Positions 44,162 to 53,016 of a stretch of 64,000 nt of DNA are shown here, piece by piece. Source of the stretch: an uncultured Phocaeicola sp. (GTDB taxonomy: Bacteria > Bacteroidota > Bacteroidia > Bacteroidales > Bacteroidaceae); NCBI GenBank assembly GCA_958434805.1, contig CAUBDX010000004.1, positions 46,985 through 110,984 of the forward strand. Direction: 5' to 3'. The notes under the pieces were generated by a model that saw only the letters and a program-made list of their open reading frames with translations, had not been told where the DNA came from and searched no databases. Within the stretch, counting starts at the first letter, position 1, and each line of letters starts with the position of its first letter. Both the position numbers and the translations under genes were made by a program.

Positions 44162-45268
44162 TTATTTAAATGTCTTTTTGCATAAGGCGAGGGCGGCGGC
44201 TACGGTATCGTCCATGTCGGCGTATGCGTATTGTGCCAGACGGCCTCCGAATAAAACGTCTTTCCGCCCAGAGGCCAGTTTTTTATATTGGCTCATCATT
44301 TCGGTGTTCCGCTTGTCGTTTATCGGATAGTAAGGTTCTTTGCCCGGCGCGAAATCATCGGGATATTCATACGTGATTACAGTGGTGGGCTGTGTGCCGA
44401 ATTCAAAGTGCTTGTGCTCAATGATTCGGGTATAGGGTACCTCACGTTCTGTATAATTGACTACTGCGTTGCCTTGGAAATCCTCTGTTTCCAGCTGTTT
44501 ATGTTCAAAGCGCAGGCTTCTGTATTCCAGATGTCCGCATTGGTAATCGAAGAACTGGTCTATGCATCCGGTGAACAGGATATTGTTTGCCAATGCGTCC
44601 AGTTCATTGCGGTTGTTGAAATAATTGGTGTTGAGACGAACCTCGGTTCCTTCCAGTAACGCATCGATAAGGGCGTTGTATCCGCCTTTGGGGATTCCTT
44701 GGTAGCTGTCATTGAAATAGTTGTTGTCATAAATGAAACGGAAAGGAATACGTTTGATGATGAATGCCGGTAATTCTTTGGCGGAACGTCCCCATTGTTT
44801 CTCTGTATAACCTTTGATAAGGCGATGGTAAATGTCTTTTCCACATAGCTTTAATGCTTGCTCCTCCAGGTTGGCGGGGGTGGCGATATGGTCAAATTCT
44901 TTACGTTGCTCTTCTATCTTGGCCTTGGCTTCCGCTGGAGTCTTTACTCCCCACAGCTGATAAAAAGTGTTCATGTTGAAGGGAAGATTGTATAATTTCC
45001 CGTCAAAGTAAGCCAAAGGGGAGTTGGTGTATCGGTTGAATTCGACAAAGCTGTTTACATAGTCCCACACTTCTTTATTGTCGGTATGGAAGATATGTGC
45101 ACCATATTTATGTACATGGATGCCCTCTATATCTTCACAGTAGATATTGCCTCCGCGATGATTGCGCTTGTCAATTACCAGGCAATGTTTACCTACTCGT
45201 TTTGCCTCGTGGGCAAAAACGGCGCCGAACAAACCGGCACCTACTATCAAATAATCATATTTTTCCAT
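44162..45268 (-). CDS. glf: UDP-galactopyranose mutase
   Basis: Converts UDP-galactopyranose to UDP-galactofuranose with reduced FAD, supplying Galf for surface glycan. The 368-residue protein begins MEKYDYLIVGAGLFGAVFA, the FAD-binding loop, and shows HKYGAHIFHT, YGRSAKE-like KQWGRSAKELP, and YTRIIEHKHFE, with the family's active-site Tyr and Arg residues; LFGGRLAQYAYADMDDTVAAAL closes the protein. ATG 45268 is 2 bases from the acyltransferase stop; a GTG at 45274 would give a 4-base overlap and remains possible. Confidence 0.95.
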   Translation of the reverse strand: MEKYDYLIVGAGLFGAVFAHEAKRVGKHCLVIDKRNHRGGNIYCEDIEGIHVHKYGAHIFHTDNKEVWDYVNSFVEFNRYTNSPLAYFDGKLYNLPFNMNTFYQLWGVKTPAEAKAKIEEQRKEFDHIATPANLEEQALKLCGKDIYHRLIKGYTEKQWGRSAKELPAFIIKRIPFRFIYDNNYFNDSYQGIPKGGYNALIDALLEGTEVRLNTNYFNNRNELDALANNILFTGCIDQFFDYQCGHLEYRSLRFEHKQLETEDFQGNAVVNYTEREVPYTRIIEHKHFEFGTQPTTVITYEYPDDFAPGKEPYYPINDKRNTEMMSQYKKLASGRKDVLFGGRLAQYAYADMDDTVAAALALCKKTFK

Positions 45269-45270
45269 AA

Positions 45271-46194
45271 TCACTTAGTTTCTTCCTGTTGTCTGCGCAG
45301 CCACTCTTCTTTGGTTCTTTTCCAGCGGTTATGGCTCCAGAGCCAATATTGGGGATGCGCTTTTATTGTTTGTTCCAATTCTCGGGTAAACAAATCGGTC
45401 AATTCAAAATCGGGTACTTGCCGGGGGGTGTCGCACAATGGTTTGAGCCGGCAGTGGTAGTATCCTCTTTTGACCCGTGTTACGTCAGCATAATAAATCA
45501 AGGCGTCCACTTGTTTGCCTATTTTCTCCGTACCGATGAAAACCGGTGTTTCTTGGTTTAGAAATTCAGTCCAGTGATGTATGCTGTTCCACTTGGGTGC
45601 TTGGTCCGAAATAAATCCGATAATTGCCTTTTGCTTTGTCCGTTTCAATTCAATGATGCGGCGCAAAGTCGTTTTCATGGGGATGCATTCGCCTCCGAAC
45701 TGGTTGCGTAATCTTAGAAATAGTTTGTCGAAAGCCTGATTGTACAGTGGATGATAGATTTGTCCGCAGGATATGTCTTTGGAAATCCAATAAGGCAAGG
45801 ATGCAATCCATTCCCAGTTGCAATAATGCCCTAAATAGATAAAACAGAAGTCTTTGTTCTTTTTGTTCATGCTTTCCACTATCTCGTCCAGTCCTTCAAA
45901 AGTCATTCTTCTCATCAGTTGTTTTTTTGAAATGGAGAATAACTTGAGCGTTTCTACTATATAGTCGCAAAAGAAAGAGTAAAATTGTTTCTCGATTTGG
46001 ACAATCTCTTTTAAATCTTTCTCGGGGAATGAGTTTGATAAATTATTGCGTATGATTTTACGTCTGTAGCGGATGCAATAATAGAGCGGATAAAAAAGAA
46101 GATCGGATATGAAATATAAGAATCGCAAGGGTAGAAGCGAAAGCAAATACCACAAGAAGAAAACGGAATAATATATGAGATTTATTTGTTTCAT
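45271..46194 (-). CDS. LpxL/HtrB-like lipid A acyltransferase
   Basis: A 307-residue protein with an N-terminal membrane segment (about 5-40) that adds a secondary acyl chain to lipid A at the cytoplasmic face of the inner membrane. The catalytic HX4E box is in YLGHYCNWEW (His and Glu), with SDQAPKWNSIHHW and PVFIGTEKIGKQ the further LpxL-family segments. HPQYWLWSHNRWKRT is the standard end. Bacteroides lipid A is penta-acylated with one secondary chain, in keeping with one such enzyme here. Its start abuts the GT9 stop at 46195. Confidence 0.9.
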   Translation of the reverse strand: MKQINLIYYSVFFLWYLLSLLPLRFLYFISDLLFYPLYYCIRYRRKIIRNNLSNSFPEKDLKEIVQIEKQFYSFFCDYIVETLKLFSISKKQLMRRMTFEGLDEIVESMNKKNKDFCFIYLGHYCNWEWIASLPYWISKDISCGQIYHPLYNQAFDKLFLRLRNQFGGECIPMKTTLRRIIELKRTKQKAIIGFISDQAPKWNSIHHWTEFLNQETPVFIGTEKIGKQVDALIYYADVTRVKRGYYHCRLKPLCDTPRQVPDFELTDLFTRELEQTIKAHPQYWLWSHNRWKRTKEEWLRRQQEETK

Positions 46195-47226
46195 TTAACT
46201 GATGACTTTGTTTATGTGTTCTATTACCATTTCGGGAGTTATGCCTTGCAGACAGGCATAATCTTTTCTATAACAGTGCTTTTCTCCGGATAAGGAACAA
46301 GGACGGCAGGGCAGGTCTATCTGTATTGTGTTTGCCGCAGACTGATTCCATCCTGCAAAGCCTGCACAGGGATGCGTTGCCCCCCAAATGGACACAACCG
46401 GGATGTTCACTAATGATGCAAGGTGCATATTGGCGGCATCCATTACCAGCATGACGTCCATATTGCTCATGAGGGCCAATTCCATATTTATGGTTAGTTT
46501 GCCGGCTGTTGAGATGACATTGGGGAAATGTTGGGCCCATTCTTCCAATACTTTGATTTCTTTTTTCCCGCCTCCGAATAAGAAGATTTTTGTATGGTCG
46601 CGTGCAGATAGATGTTTGAGGATCTGCTCTTGCTTTGACAACGGATAGATTTTGCCTACATGTGTTGCAAAGGGAGCGATTCCAATCCATGTTTCTTGGT
46701 TCTTTTCACCGGTTAACGGAGCCAGGCTGGAAATATTGCCTTTATTCTTTCCGAAAAGGGAGAGGAAACTTAACCGGATGGGGTAACCTATCTGACTGAG
46801 CGTATGGGCACAGCGCTGAAAAAAGGAGTCTTGCTCTGTATATATTTTATGTTTCCGCCGTATCAGTTTTTGCAGTTCCCGCCTGTTCTGCTTGATGTGG
46901 GCTGCTTTTATGCCTGCCAGACGAAAACGCCAGCAAAGAAAACGGCTGCGGAATGTGGGCTGGAAAGCGGCTACGGCATCAAATTTTTCTTCTTTTAAAT
47001 CATTGTACAGCCATCCCAGACCCATTAATCCGGCATGTTCTCCTCTGAAATCTGCCCCACGGAAAATAACATTGTCCGGCACATTCTCGAATAAGGGGGA
47101 GAATGTGTCTATGCTCAGCACCATGATTTGATGCTGGGCATATTGCGTAGCCAATGAGTGAATGACCGGGATTGCCATTGCCACATTATTGATGGATGAA
47201 AAGCAGATTACAAGAATCTTGGACAT
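46195..47226 (-). CDS. ADP-heptose:LPS heptosyltransferase-like protein (GT9)
   Basis: A 343-residue GT-B protein: KILVICFSSINNVAMAIPVI at the start, then GIAPFATHVGKIYPLSKQEQIL, IFLFGGGKKEIKVLEEW and DAANMHLASLVNIPVVSIWGATHP, the GT9 heptosyltransferase core. Cysteines in PCRPCSLSGEKHCYRKDYACLQ follow the usual CxxC pattern of this subgroup. It heads the operon GT9, lpxL-like, glf, GT2, kinase, GT2 and has its own full promoter. In Bacteroides the acceptor sugars of the core are poorly known, so the sugar need not be heptose. Confidence 0.88.
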   Translation of the reverse strand: MSKILVICFSSINNVAMAIPVIHSLATQYAQHQIMVLSIDTFSPLFENVPDNVIFRGADFRGEHAGLMGLGWLYNDLKEEKFDAVAAFQPTFRSRFLCWRFRLAGIKAAHIKQNRRELQKLIRRKHKIYTEQDSFFQRCAHTLSQIGYPIRLSFLSLFGKNKGNISSLAPLTGEKNQETWIGIAPFATHVGKIYPLSKQEQILKHLSARDHTKIFLFGGGKKEIKVLEEWAQHFPNVISTAGKLTINMELALMSNMDVMLVMDAANMHLASLVNIPVVSIWGATHPCAGFAGWNQSAANTIQIDLPCRPCSLSGEKHCYRKDYACLQGITPEMVIEHINKVIS

Positions 47227-47248
47227 AACAGCTGTTTTATTGAATGTA

Positions 47249-47279
47249 CAAATCTATGCAAAGTTTTCTAATCAGCCAA
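47249..47279 (-). promoter_or_regulatory. Promoter of the LPS operon starting with GT9
   Basis: Minus strand TTG (47277-47279), 20-base spacer, TAGATTTG (47249-47256), 22 bases before ATG 47226; full consensus match. Confidence 0.75.
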
Positions 47280-47300
47280 TTATTATTCGGTAAAAGTGTC

Positions 47301-47308
47301 TACCTTTG
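47301..47308 (+). promoter_or_regulatory. -7 box of pdxB
   Basis: TACCTTTG matches TAnnTTTG, 22 bases before ATG 47331; -33 not clear. Confidence 0.55.
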
Positions 47309-47330
47309 TTCCCAAGCAAGTTTTTGAAAG

Positions 47331-48356
47331 ATGAAAATAATTGTAGATAATAAAATACCTTATATACATGAAGCTGTCGAACAGATAGCCGATGAAGTGG
47401 TGTATTTGCCCGGCAGTGGTTTTACCGCCGGGGATGTACGGGATGCTGACGCATTGGTGATCCGTACCCGTACCCGTTGTAACCGTGAACTGCTGGAAGG
47501 AAGCAAGGTGAAATTCATTGCTACTGCGACCATCGGTTTTGATCATATTGATGTGGACTATTGTGATGAGGCGGGAATTGTATGGAAAAATTGTCCCGGT
47601 TGTAATGCCGGCAGTGTGGAGCAGTACCTGCATTCGGTATTATTATTGTTGAAACGCCGGAAGGGGGTGAGATTGGAAGAAAGCTGTCTGGGGATTGTTG
47701 GGGTAGGACATGTGGGAAGCCGTATCCAACGTATGGCGGAGGCATTGGGGATGCGGGTCTTGCTGAATGATCCTCCACGTGCGGACCGGGGGGAAACGGA
47801 ATTTGTGGATTTGTCTGTACTGGCAAGGGAATGTGATATAATAACCTTTCATACTCCGCTGAACAGGAATGGGAAATATAAAACGTTCCATCTGGCGGAT
47901 GCGGATTTCTTTGCCGGTTTGCAACGGAAACCTTTTATTGTGAATACTTCTCGTGGAGAAGTAATAGAGACATTGGCTTTGCTTGATGCGCTGAAGACAG
48001 GCCGGATACGTGATGCGGTTATTGATACGTGGGAAAATGAACCGGATATTCACCCGGATTTGTTGCAGAAAGTTTTTTTGGGAACCCCTCATATAGCAGG
48101 GTATTCAGCTGACGGAAAGTCGAATGCTACACGGATGGCATTGGAGGAGCTTTGTAACTTCTTCCATATACAGGCTGATTTTAAAATAGTACCGCCCGCT
48201 TTGCCGTATATGGATTATTCTTCTGATCCGGAAGAGGCTTTTCTACAGGTGTATGATCCGACTCGTGACAGTGATGCATTGAAACGGCATCCCGAAGAAT
48301 TTGAACATTTGCGGGGGAATTATCCATTGAGGCGTGAAATTTCTTTTTTACCGTAG
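47331..48356 (+). CDS. pdxB: Erythronate-4-phosphate dehydrogenase
   Basis: Oxidises 4-phosphoerythronate in pyridoxal-phosphate synthesis. The 341-residue D-2-hydroxyacid dehydrogenase starts MKIIVDNKIPYIHEAVEQIA, typical PdxB; the NAD site is GIVGVGHVGSRI, the catalytic Arg/Glu/His lie in VNTSRGEVIE, TWENEPDIH and TPHIAGYSADGK. The C-terminal dimerisation domain specific to PdxB is present but its end is a little short. Divergent from the GT9 gene with a 104-base gap carrying promoter boxes for both. The stop lies inside a hairpin. Confidence 0.92.
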   Translation: MKIIVDNKIPYIHEAVEQIADEVVYLPGSGFTAGDVRDADALVIRTRTRCNRELLEGSKVKFIATATIGFDHIDVDYCDEAGIVWKNCPGCNAGSVEQYLHSVLLLLKRRKGVRLEESCLGIVGVGHVGSRIQRMAEALGMRVLLNDPPRADRGETEFVDLSVLARECDIITFHTPLNRNGKYKTFHLADADFFAGLQRKPFIVNTSRGEVIETLALLDALKTGRIRDAVIDTWENEPDIHPDLLQKVFLGTPHIAGYSADGKSNATRMALEELCNFFHIQADFKIVPPALPYMDYSSDPEEAFLQVYDPTRDSDALKRHPEEFEHLRGNYPLRREISFLP

Positions 48357-48383
48357 GGGGACATTTCAATGTACCCCTACGGT
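48350..48383. terminator. Hairpin between pdxB and the small ORF
   Basis: ACCGTAGGGG (48350-48359) pairs perfectly with CCCCTACGGT (48374-48383); the loop itself holds ACAT/ATGT. It covers the pdxB stop codon and lies between converging transcripts; a run of A/T precedes it for the minus direction. Confidence 0.75.
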
Positions 48384-48394
48384 GGCCAGAACTT

Positions 48395-48514
48395 TTAGTC
48401 TGCTTTTGCTGTTTGCATCTCTTCTGCTACAATCTGTTCGCAATCTTCAATGCTGTATCCCGATGCGGGTTCGCTCCAATACCATAAGGCGGGAGCTTGT
48501 TGTAATGTATCCAT
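48395..48514 (-). CDS. Small 39-residue protein at the end of the TonB operon
   Basis: An ATG-initiated frame, 6 bases after the DUF4249 stop: MDTLQQAPALWYWSEP, then ASGYSIEDCEQIVAEEMQT, ending AKAD. The acidic C-terminal helix-like half and aromatic WYW centre are not random-looking, and the tight spacing and hairpin right after the stop support translation as the last gene of the sigma-FecR-TonB-DUF4249 operon. No family is recognised. It might be a small regulator, a peptide cargo, or simply a fast-evolving small protein. Confidence 0.55.
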   Translation of the reverse strand: MDTLQQAPALWYWSEPASGYSIEDCEQIVAEEMQTAKAD

Positions 48515-48520
48515 AATCAA

Positions 48521-49492
48521 TTATTTTTTAGATGGGTTATTCAATGTTATAGTTGTTTCCGAATGTTGGTTGCCGCCCAGAATACCTGTTCCTCCCTCCA
48601 CATTGCTGTAAACCCGTAGAGGTTCGGCTAGTCCAATGTTACCCAAGCCTCCTTCTAACGTGCTTCCGGCAATTTTTTGTAAGGACAACAGGTATAAAAA
48701 GTAGGATTCGGAAAGGGAATAGATGGAAATGATTCTTTGTTCTGTTTCGTCTAACTCTGCCGTTGTCTCTTTTATTTGTAAAGTATAGGTTTGTCCGTTA
48801 ATGCTTTGGTCGGTAAAGAGGGCTCCTCCTCTTTTTTCCAATCCGTTGAATGCCATACTTTCGTCCAATATGGCATCCTGTTCCTTGAATACAGGATCTA
48901 TATAATCTATTTCTGTTTCGTAGTAACCGTAATAGCCCGTTTTTATTTGTGTGATTTTGGCCAGATAATAATTGTTCTTTTCCGGAAATTCATCAAACGT
49001 GACTTCATAGTATATTTCAAAATAGTCGGAAATTGTTCCTTGATAAACTCCGTTACCTTTTTTAATTGTATGACTGGCGTTTTTTATAGCTACTTTCTTT
49101 GGTATGATATCTTCTGCCGTTACCGTACCATATTCGGGGGTGGATGCAACAATTTTTATCCGGTCTCCTTCTGCCGGGATTGTATTTGAAAGGAATAAGG
49201 TATCCGGCTGGTCTGGGTTCCGGGGATTATTCAGTGTTTTCCATTGCATGGTTTCTATGTATTGATTGTTGATATAGAGCTCCACATGGGCGTGAGGGAG
49301 ATTGACATAAGGCTTCTTGTCTGGATAGAACCAGGTCCGGGTGATGGAGGCCATTACCACTGTGTCGGGGGATACTACACTGTTTATTACCATTTTGGGC
49401 GTAGTGCGATATTCGTTCAAATCTATTTTTCGATAACAGGAGGTAAGGAACACTCCTAGAAGTAATGTATATAGCAGATGTTTCATAATCAT
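48521..49492 (-). CDS. DUF4249 outer-membrane lipoprotein
   Basis: A 323-residue protein with lipoprotein signal (Cys in FLTSCYRK at about residue 19) and beta-rich DUF4249 body: RKIDLNEY, PKMVINSVVSPDTVVMASITRTW and EGDRIKIVASTPEYGTVTAEDIIP are typical of the family. DUF4249 proteins accompany STN-type TonB receptors in Bacteroidetes, and probably serve as surface-exposed partners in uptake. The function is not established. The start ATG at 49490-49492 directly abuts the receptor's stop; ATG 49486 is an alternative. Confidence 0.88.
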   Translation of the reverse strand: MIMKHLLYTLLLGVFLTSCYRKIDLNEYRTTPKMVINSVVSPDTVVMASITRTWFYPDKKPYVNLPHAHVELYINNQYIETMQWKTLNNPRNPDQPDTLFLSNTIPAEGDRIKIVASTPEYGTVTAEDIIPKKVAIKNASHTIKKGNGVYQGTISDYFEIYYEVTFDEFPEKNNYYLAKITQIKTGYYGYYETEIDYIDPVFKEQDAILDESMAFNGLEKRGGALFTDQSINGQTYTLQIKETTAELDETEQRIISIYSLSESYFLYLLSLQKIAGSTLEGGLGNIGLAEPLRVYSNVEGGTGILGGNQHSETTITLNNPSKK

Positions 49493-52147
49493 TTAAAATT
49501 TATAAGTGTAAGAAACTGATGGTATAATGGGAACTATGCCCAGGGTATAGAAGCAGTCGTTATTATACCACCATCCTTTGCGTATGCTGACGGGTGCCAT
49601 GTAGGAATAGACATTGTAGATGCTGATATTCCATATTCCCATCCGGTTCTTTTTCTTTGGCCGGTAAATATTGATGCCCAAGTCGAGTCTGTGATAGGCG
49701 GGAAGTTGGAAATTATTACGTTCCGTATAATAGTCTAATCCGCCTGAATCTATATAAGGAGGAACCAGGCTGCCTCCCGGAAACGGATGTTGGGGAGAAA
49801 CGGCCTGGTAGTTTTCGAAAGAAACCGTGAGCCGGTTACCGGTTGCGTAGGTCCAGCTTCCGGTCAACTCCAGTTTGGGCTTGATTTTCCAATTGGCTAT
49901 TATATTGAATTTATGCCGGTTATCGAATTTGGCAGGAAAACGCTTGCCTTTATTTATCTCAGTGAACTGTCTGTCATTCCAGCTTAGAGTATAGCCTGCC
50001 CATCCGGTTATTTTCCCTTTTTCTTTGCGGGCAATAAGTTCTACGCCGTAAGAACGTCCTTTTCCTTGAGTCAGTTTGTCTTCCCAGCTGGTGGAAGGAG
50101 GGAGAAACTGGTAGTTGTCTTTATAGTCCATCAGATGTTTCATCCATTTATAATATCCTTCTATGGAGAAAGAGTAGATTTTGTTGCCGGTGGTGTAATA
50201 AGCTCCTACAGCCAGTTGGTCGCTCTGCATCGGTTTCAGCTTGCGGCTGACCGGTATCCATGTGTCTGTGGGCAGGTTGATGTAGCTTTCATTGACTTGA
50301 TGTACATATTGGCTCATCCGGGTATAAGAGGCTTTGAGGCTGAGTTGCGGATTGATCAGGAAACGACTGGAAAAACGGGGTTCCAGGGAAGTGTACGTTT
50401 TCCCGTCAATGGTGTATAGTCCGAGGTGAACCCCAGCGTTCAAACGTATTCTTTTGTTCATTTTCCAGTCTTCTTCCATATATATGCCTAATTCATGTGC
50501 AGGTAGGGCAGTGTCGTTGTTTTGTCTGGTCTGGGTGGTCATGCCATTGGAAAAATGCGATTTTTCGTCTACGGGATGAAAACGGTGGTAAATATAATGA
50601 GTGCCGAAATGCAACTGGTGGGAAGCATTGGGGCGGAAATCGAAATTGGCTCGTATGCTGAGGTCGTCAATGCGGTTCCGGGTTGAACTTTCCTGTGATA
50701 CGTAGTTGGCTTCTGTTCCTTGGTAGTAGTCTCCTTTCAAGGTGGAAGAATAGTGGGTAAAGGCGGCATTCACATTACCGAAGAGTTGGTTGTTGAATAC
50801 GTATGACCAGCCGGTAAATGCCATGATGTTTCCCCATCGCAGTCTGCCGGTGTTTCTGCTTTCATATCCATTGTCACCTTCTCTTTTTTCTCCTCCCTTC
50901 AAAAAATCGTTTCCCCAGTAAAGACCGGCATATCCGCGGCTGCGGTCATTGAACTGGTGGTTGAGTTTAAAGTTCATGTCGGTAAAAGCGTATCGTGCCA
51001 CTATTTGGGTTTCTCCTTTATTTCTGGTAGCGTTCCAGATGGCGATGGTTGGGGCCGAAAGCGCGTCAATCCATGAACGGCGTAATGCAAAGTTGAATGA
51101 GGTCCGGTCTTTGACCAACGGACCTTCCAGATTCAGGCTGCCTGAGGTCAGTCCCAGCATGGCGCTTCCGTGATATTCTTTCATGTTGCCATCCTTTGTA
51201 TGGATATCGACTACGCTGGACAGTCTTCCTCCGTAACGGGCGGGGAAGGCGGACTTAAAGAATTCTACATCCTTTACGGCTTCGGCGTTGAAGGAGGAAA
51301 ACAGACCGCCCACATGGTTGATCTGGTATAACGGATTCCCTTCTATCATATAAAGATTGTCGTCTCCATTACCGCCCCGCACATACATTCCTGCCAATCC
51401 GGCTGTGCCTGCCGATACACCCGGCAAGGTCTGTAGAGTTTTTATAATATCAGCTTCTCCGAATAATACCGGGGTTTGTTGGATCAGGTCTTTGTTGAGA
51501 CGGGTATGTCCCATATCGGATGTTTGGACTAATGGAGAAGAGGTATATTCTCCGGTCACTACCACTTCGGCTAATTGCTGGTGGCTGTTCAGCAGAACCG
51601 GAAGCAGCGTGTCTTGTTCCAATTGTGTGAATGAACGGTGGAAACTGTCATAACCTACATAGGAGATGTTCAGGTATACATCGTTTCCGGCTTCCAGAGT
51701 CAGACTGAAAAAGCCGTCGGCGTTGCTGGTTGTTCCTTGATGGCTTTTGGCATCATAGATGGAGGCGCCTATAAGGGACTCTGAGGAGGATTTGTCTCGT
51801 ATGAAGCCGCTGATTACAATGTTTTTCTGTTTTTTCTTGAGGATGATGTATTTGCCTGATTGTATATATTCTACGGGCAGTTTTTGAAACAGAATGCGCA
51901 AACAGTGGGATAACGGCTGGGCGGTTATTGTTATATCTATCGGTAACAGATGTTTTGTTAAGGAGGACTCATACGAAAAGGTTACACCTGTCTGCCGGGT
52001 GATTTCTGCCAAAACTTTACGGATGGGGGTTTGTTTCATATCTAATGTTACGAGGGGCTCATCATGTTCTGTTCCTTTTGCCTCAATACAAATGTGCATG
52101 AGGCAAAGGAGCAGAAGAAAAGAAAATTTAGAATGGAATTGCATCAT
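49493..52147 (-). CDS. TonB-dependent receptor with STN signalling domain (FecA-like)
   Basis: An 884-residue outer-membrane transporter and transducer. After a signal peptide (to about residue 23) comes an STN domain (about 30-105: LVTLDMKQTPIRKVLAEITRQ, with FSYESSL) that can contact the FecR anti-sigma factor in the periplasm. A carboxypeptidase-regulatory-like domain (about 108-190: VISGFIRDKSSSESLIGASI) and a plug domain (about 195-320: TLPGVSAGTAGLAGMYVRGGNGDDN and FPARYGGRLSSVVDI) follow, then the barrel ending SVSYTYKF. Its start overlaps the FecR stop (ATGA). Ligand unknown; the layout suits iron chelates or other scarce nutrients. Confidence 0.93.
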   Translation of the reverse strand: MMQFHSKFSFLLLLCLMHICIEAKGTEHDEPLVTLDMKQTPIRKVLAEITRQTGVTFSYESSLTKHLLPIDITITAQPLSHCLRILFQKLPVEYIQSGKYIILKKKQKNIVISGFIRDKSSSESLIGASIYDAKSHQGTTSNADGFFSLTLEAGNDVYLNISYVGYDSFHRSFTQLEQDTLLPVLLNSHQQLAEVVVTGEYTSSPLVQTSDMGHTRLNKDLIQQTPVLFGEADIIKTLQTLPGVSAGTAGLAGMYVRGGNGDDNLYMIEGNPLYQINHVGGLFSSFNAEAVKDVEFFKSAFPARYGGRLSSVVDIHTKDGNMKEYHGSAMLGLTSGSLNLEGPLVKDRTSFNFALRRSWIDALSAPTIAIWNATRNKGETQIVARYAFTDMNFKLNHQFNDRSRGYAGLYWGNDFLKGGEKREGDNGYESRNTGRLRWGNIMAFTGWSYVFNNQLFGNVNAAFTHYSSTLKGDYYQGTEANYVSQESSTRNRIDDLSIRANFDFRPNASHQLHFGTHYIYHRFHPVDEKSHFSNGMTTQTRQNNDTALPAHELGIYMEEDWKMNKRIRLNAGVHLGLYTIDGKTYTSLEPRFSSRFLINPQLSLKASYTRMSQYVHQVNESYINLPTDTWIPVSRKLKPMQSDQLAVGAYYTTGNKIYSFSIEGYYKWMKHLMDYKDNYQFLPPSTSWEDKLTQGKGRSYGVELIARKEKGKITGWAGYTLSWNDRQFTEINKGKRFPAKFDNRHKFNIIANWKIKPKLELTGSWTYATGNRLTVSFENYQAVSPQHPFPGGSLVPPYIDSGGLDYYTERNNFQLPAYHRLDLGINIYRPKKKNRMGIWNISIYNVYSYMAPVSIRKGWWYNNDCFYTLGIVPIIPSVSYTYKF

Positions 52148-52947
52148 TGGGTTATGTCTAGTTTCGTATCTAGTGTTTGGTTTATGATTTCAATTATGTC
52201 TTCTATCGGAGTATTGTCAAAGGTCGTGGTCAGATAGTACTCTTTTTGTGGAATTCCGCCGATATGGACCTTATAGACTTCTTCTAATTCTTTTACTACC
52301 TTTTTCAAGGGGGCTTCATTATAAACAAACACGTGGGTCTTCCATGCAAAAGTGTTGGGGTCACTTTGTTTGTTTATTTGCATTTGTCCTTTTTGGTTAA
52401 TGAAGGCATACATGCCTTTTGTCAGAATAGCCTCTTTTTGTTCTTTGTTATAAAAACGGACTTTTCCAGACTCTACGGTTGCCGAAGTCTGATTTGCATT
52501 TGCCGTTACTTGGAATTGTGTACCCAGTACTTGTATGTTTGCCAGTTCGGTCTGTACCCTGAAAGGACATTGTTCTTGATGTGTGACTGAAAAATATGCT
52601 TTTCCATTTAAAGTGACGTTCCTGTTTTTTTTACCGTATGCCAAGCGGTCATACTGTAAGGCCGAATTCTCTGCCAGCGTAATATGGCTGTTGTCCGGAA
52701 GCGTGACTTCTTTGACAGCGTGTGCGGATGAGGCAATGACAATCCAGTCTTGCCTGTCGTATATCCACCACCAACTGAATCCGGCTATCAGGAAAGTGAC
52801 AGCAGCGATAGTTATCAGTCTATATAATAAGATAGAGTTATTTCTTTGTTTGCCGATACCTAGTTTTTGCCAGGCTTGTGTTGTGTCCAGCCTGTTTTCC
52901 CGATAGAACCGGGCTACAAAACGAATATCTTTCTCTTCTTTCTCCAT
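52144..52947 (-). CDS. FecR-family anti-sigma factor
   Basis: A 267-residue single-pass inner-membrane protein (membrane segment about 38-58, LYRLITIAAVTFLIAGFSWW). The cytoplasmic N-terminus holds the sigma factor; the periplasmic FecR part has VTLPDNSHITLAENSALQYD, GKAYFSVTHQEQCPFRVQT and the C-terminal DUF4974 segment NTPIEDIIEIINQTLDTKLDI that receives the STN signal. ATG 52947 (MEKEEKDIRFVAR) is preferred to an upstream TTG. It sits between sigma and receptor genes as in fec-type operons. Confidence 0.92.
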   Translation of the reverse strand: MEKEEKDIRFVARFYRENRLDTTQAWQKLGIGKQRNNSILLYRLITIAAVTFLIAGFSWWWIYDRQDWIVIASSAHAVKEVTLPDNSHITLAENSALQYDRLAYGKKNRNVTLNGKAYFSVTHQEQCPFRVQTELANIQVLGTQFQVTANANQTSATVESGKVRFYNKEQKEAILTKGMYAFINQKGQMQINKQSDPNTFAWKTHVFVYNEAPLKKVVKELEEVYKVHIGGIPQKEYYLTTTFDNTPIEDIIEIINQTLDTKLDITQ

Positions 52948-53016
52948 GCGATCTTCTTTCTTTTTATTGTTAAGACAGGGAAAAGACAAAATCCCCCTAT
53001 TCGCTTGCCGATTTTT

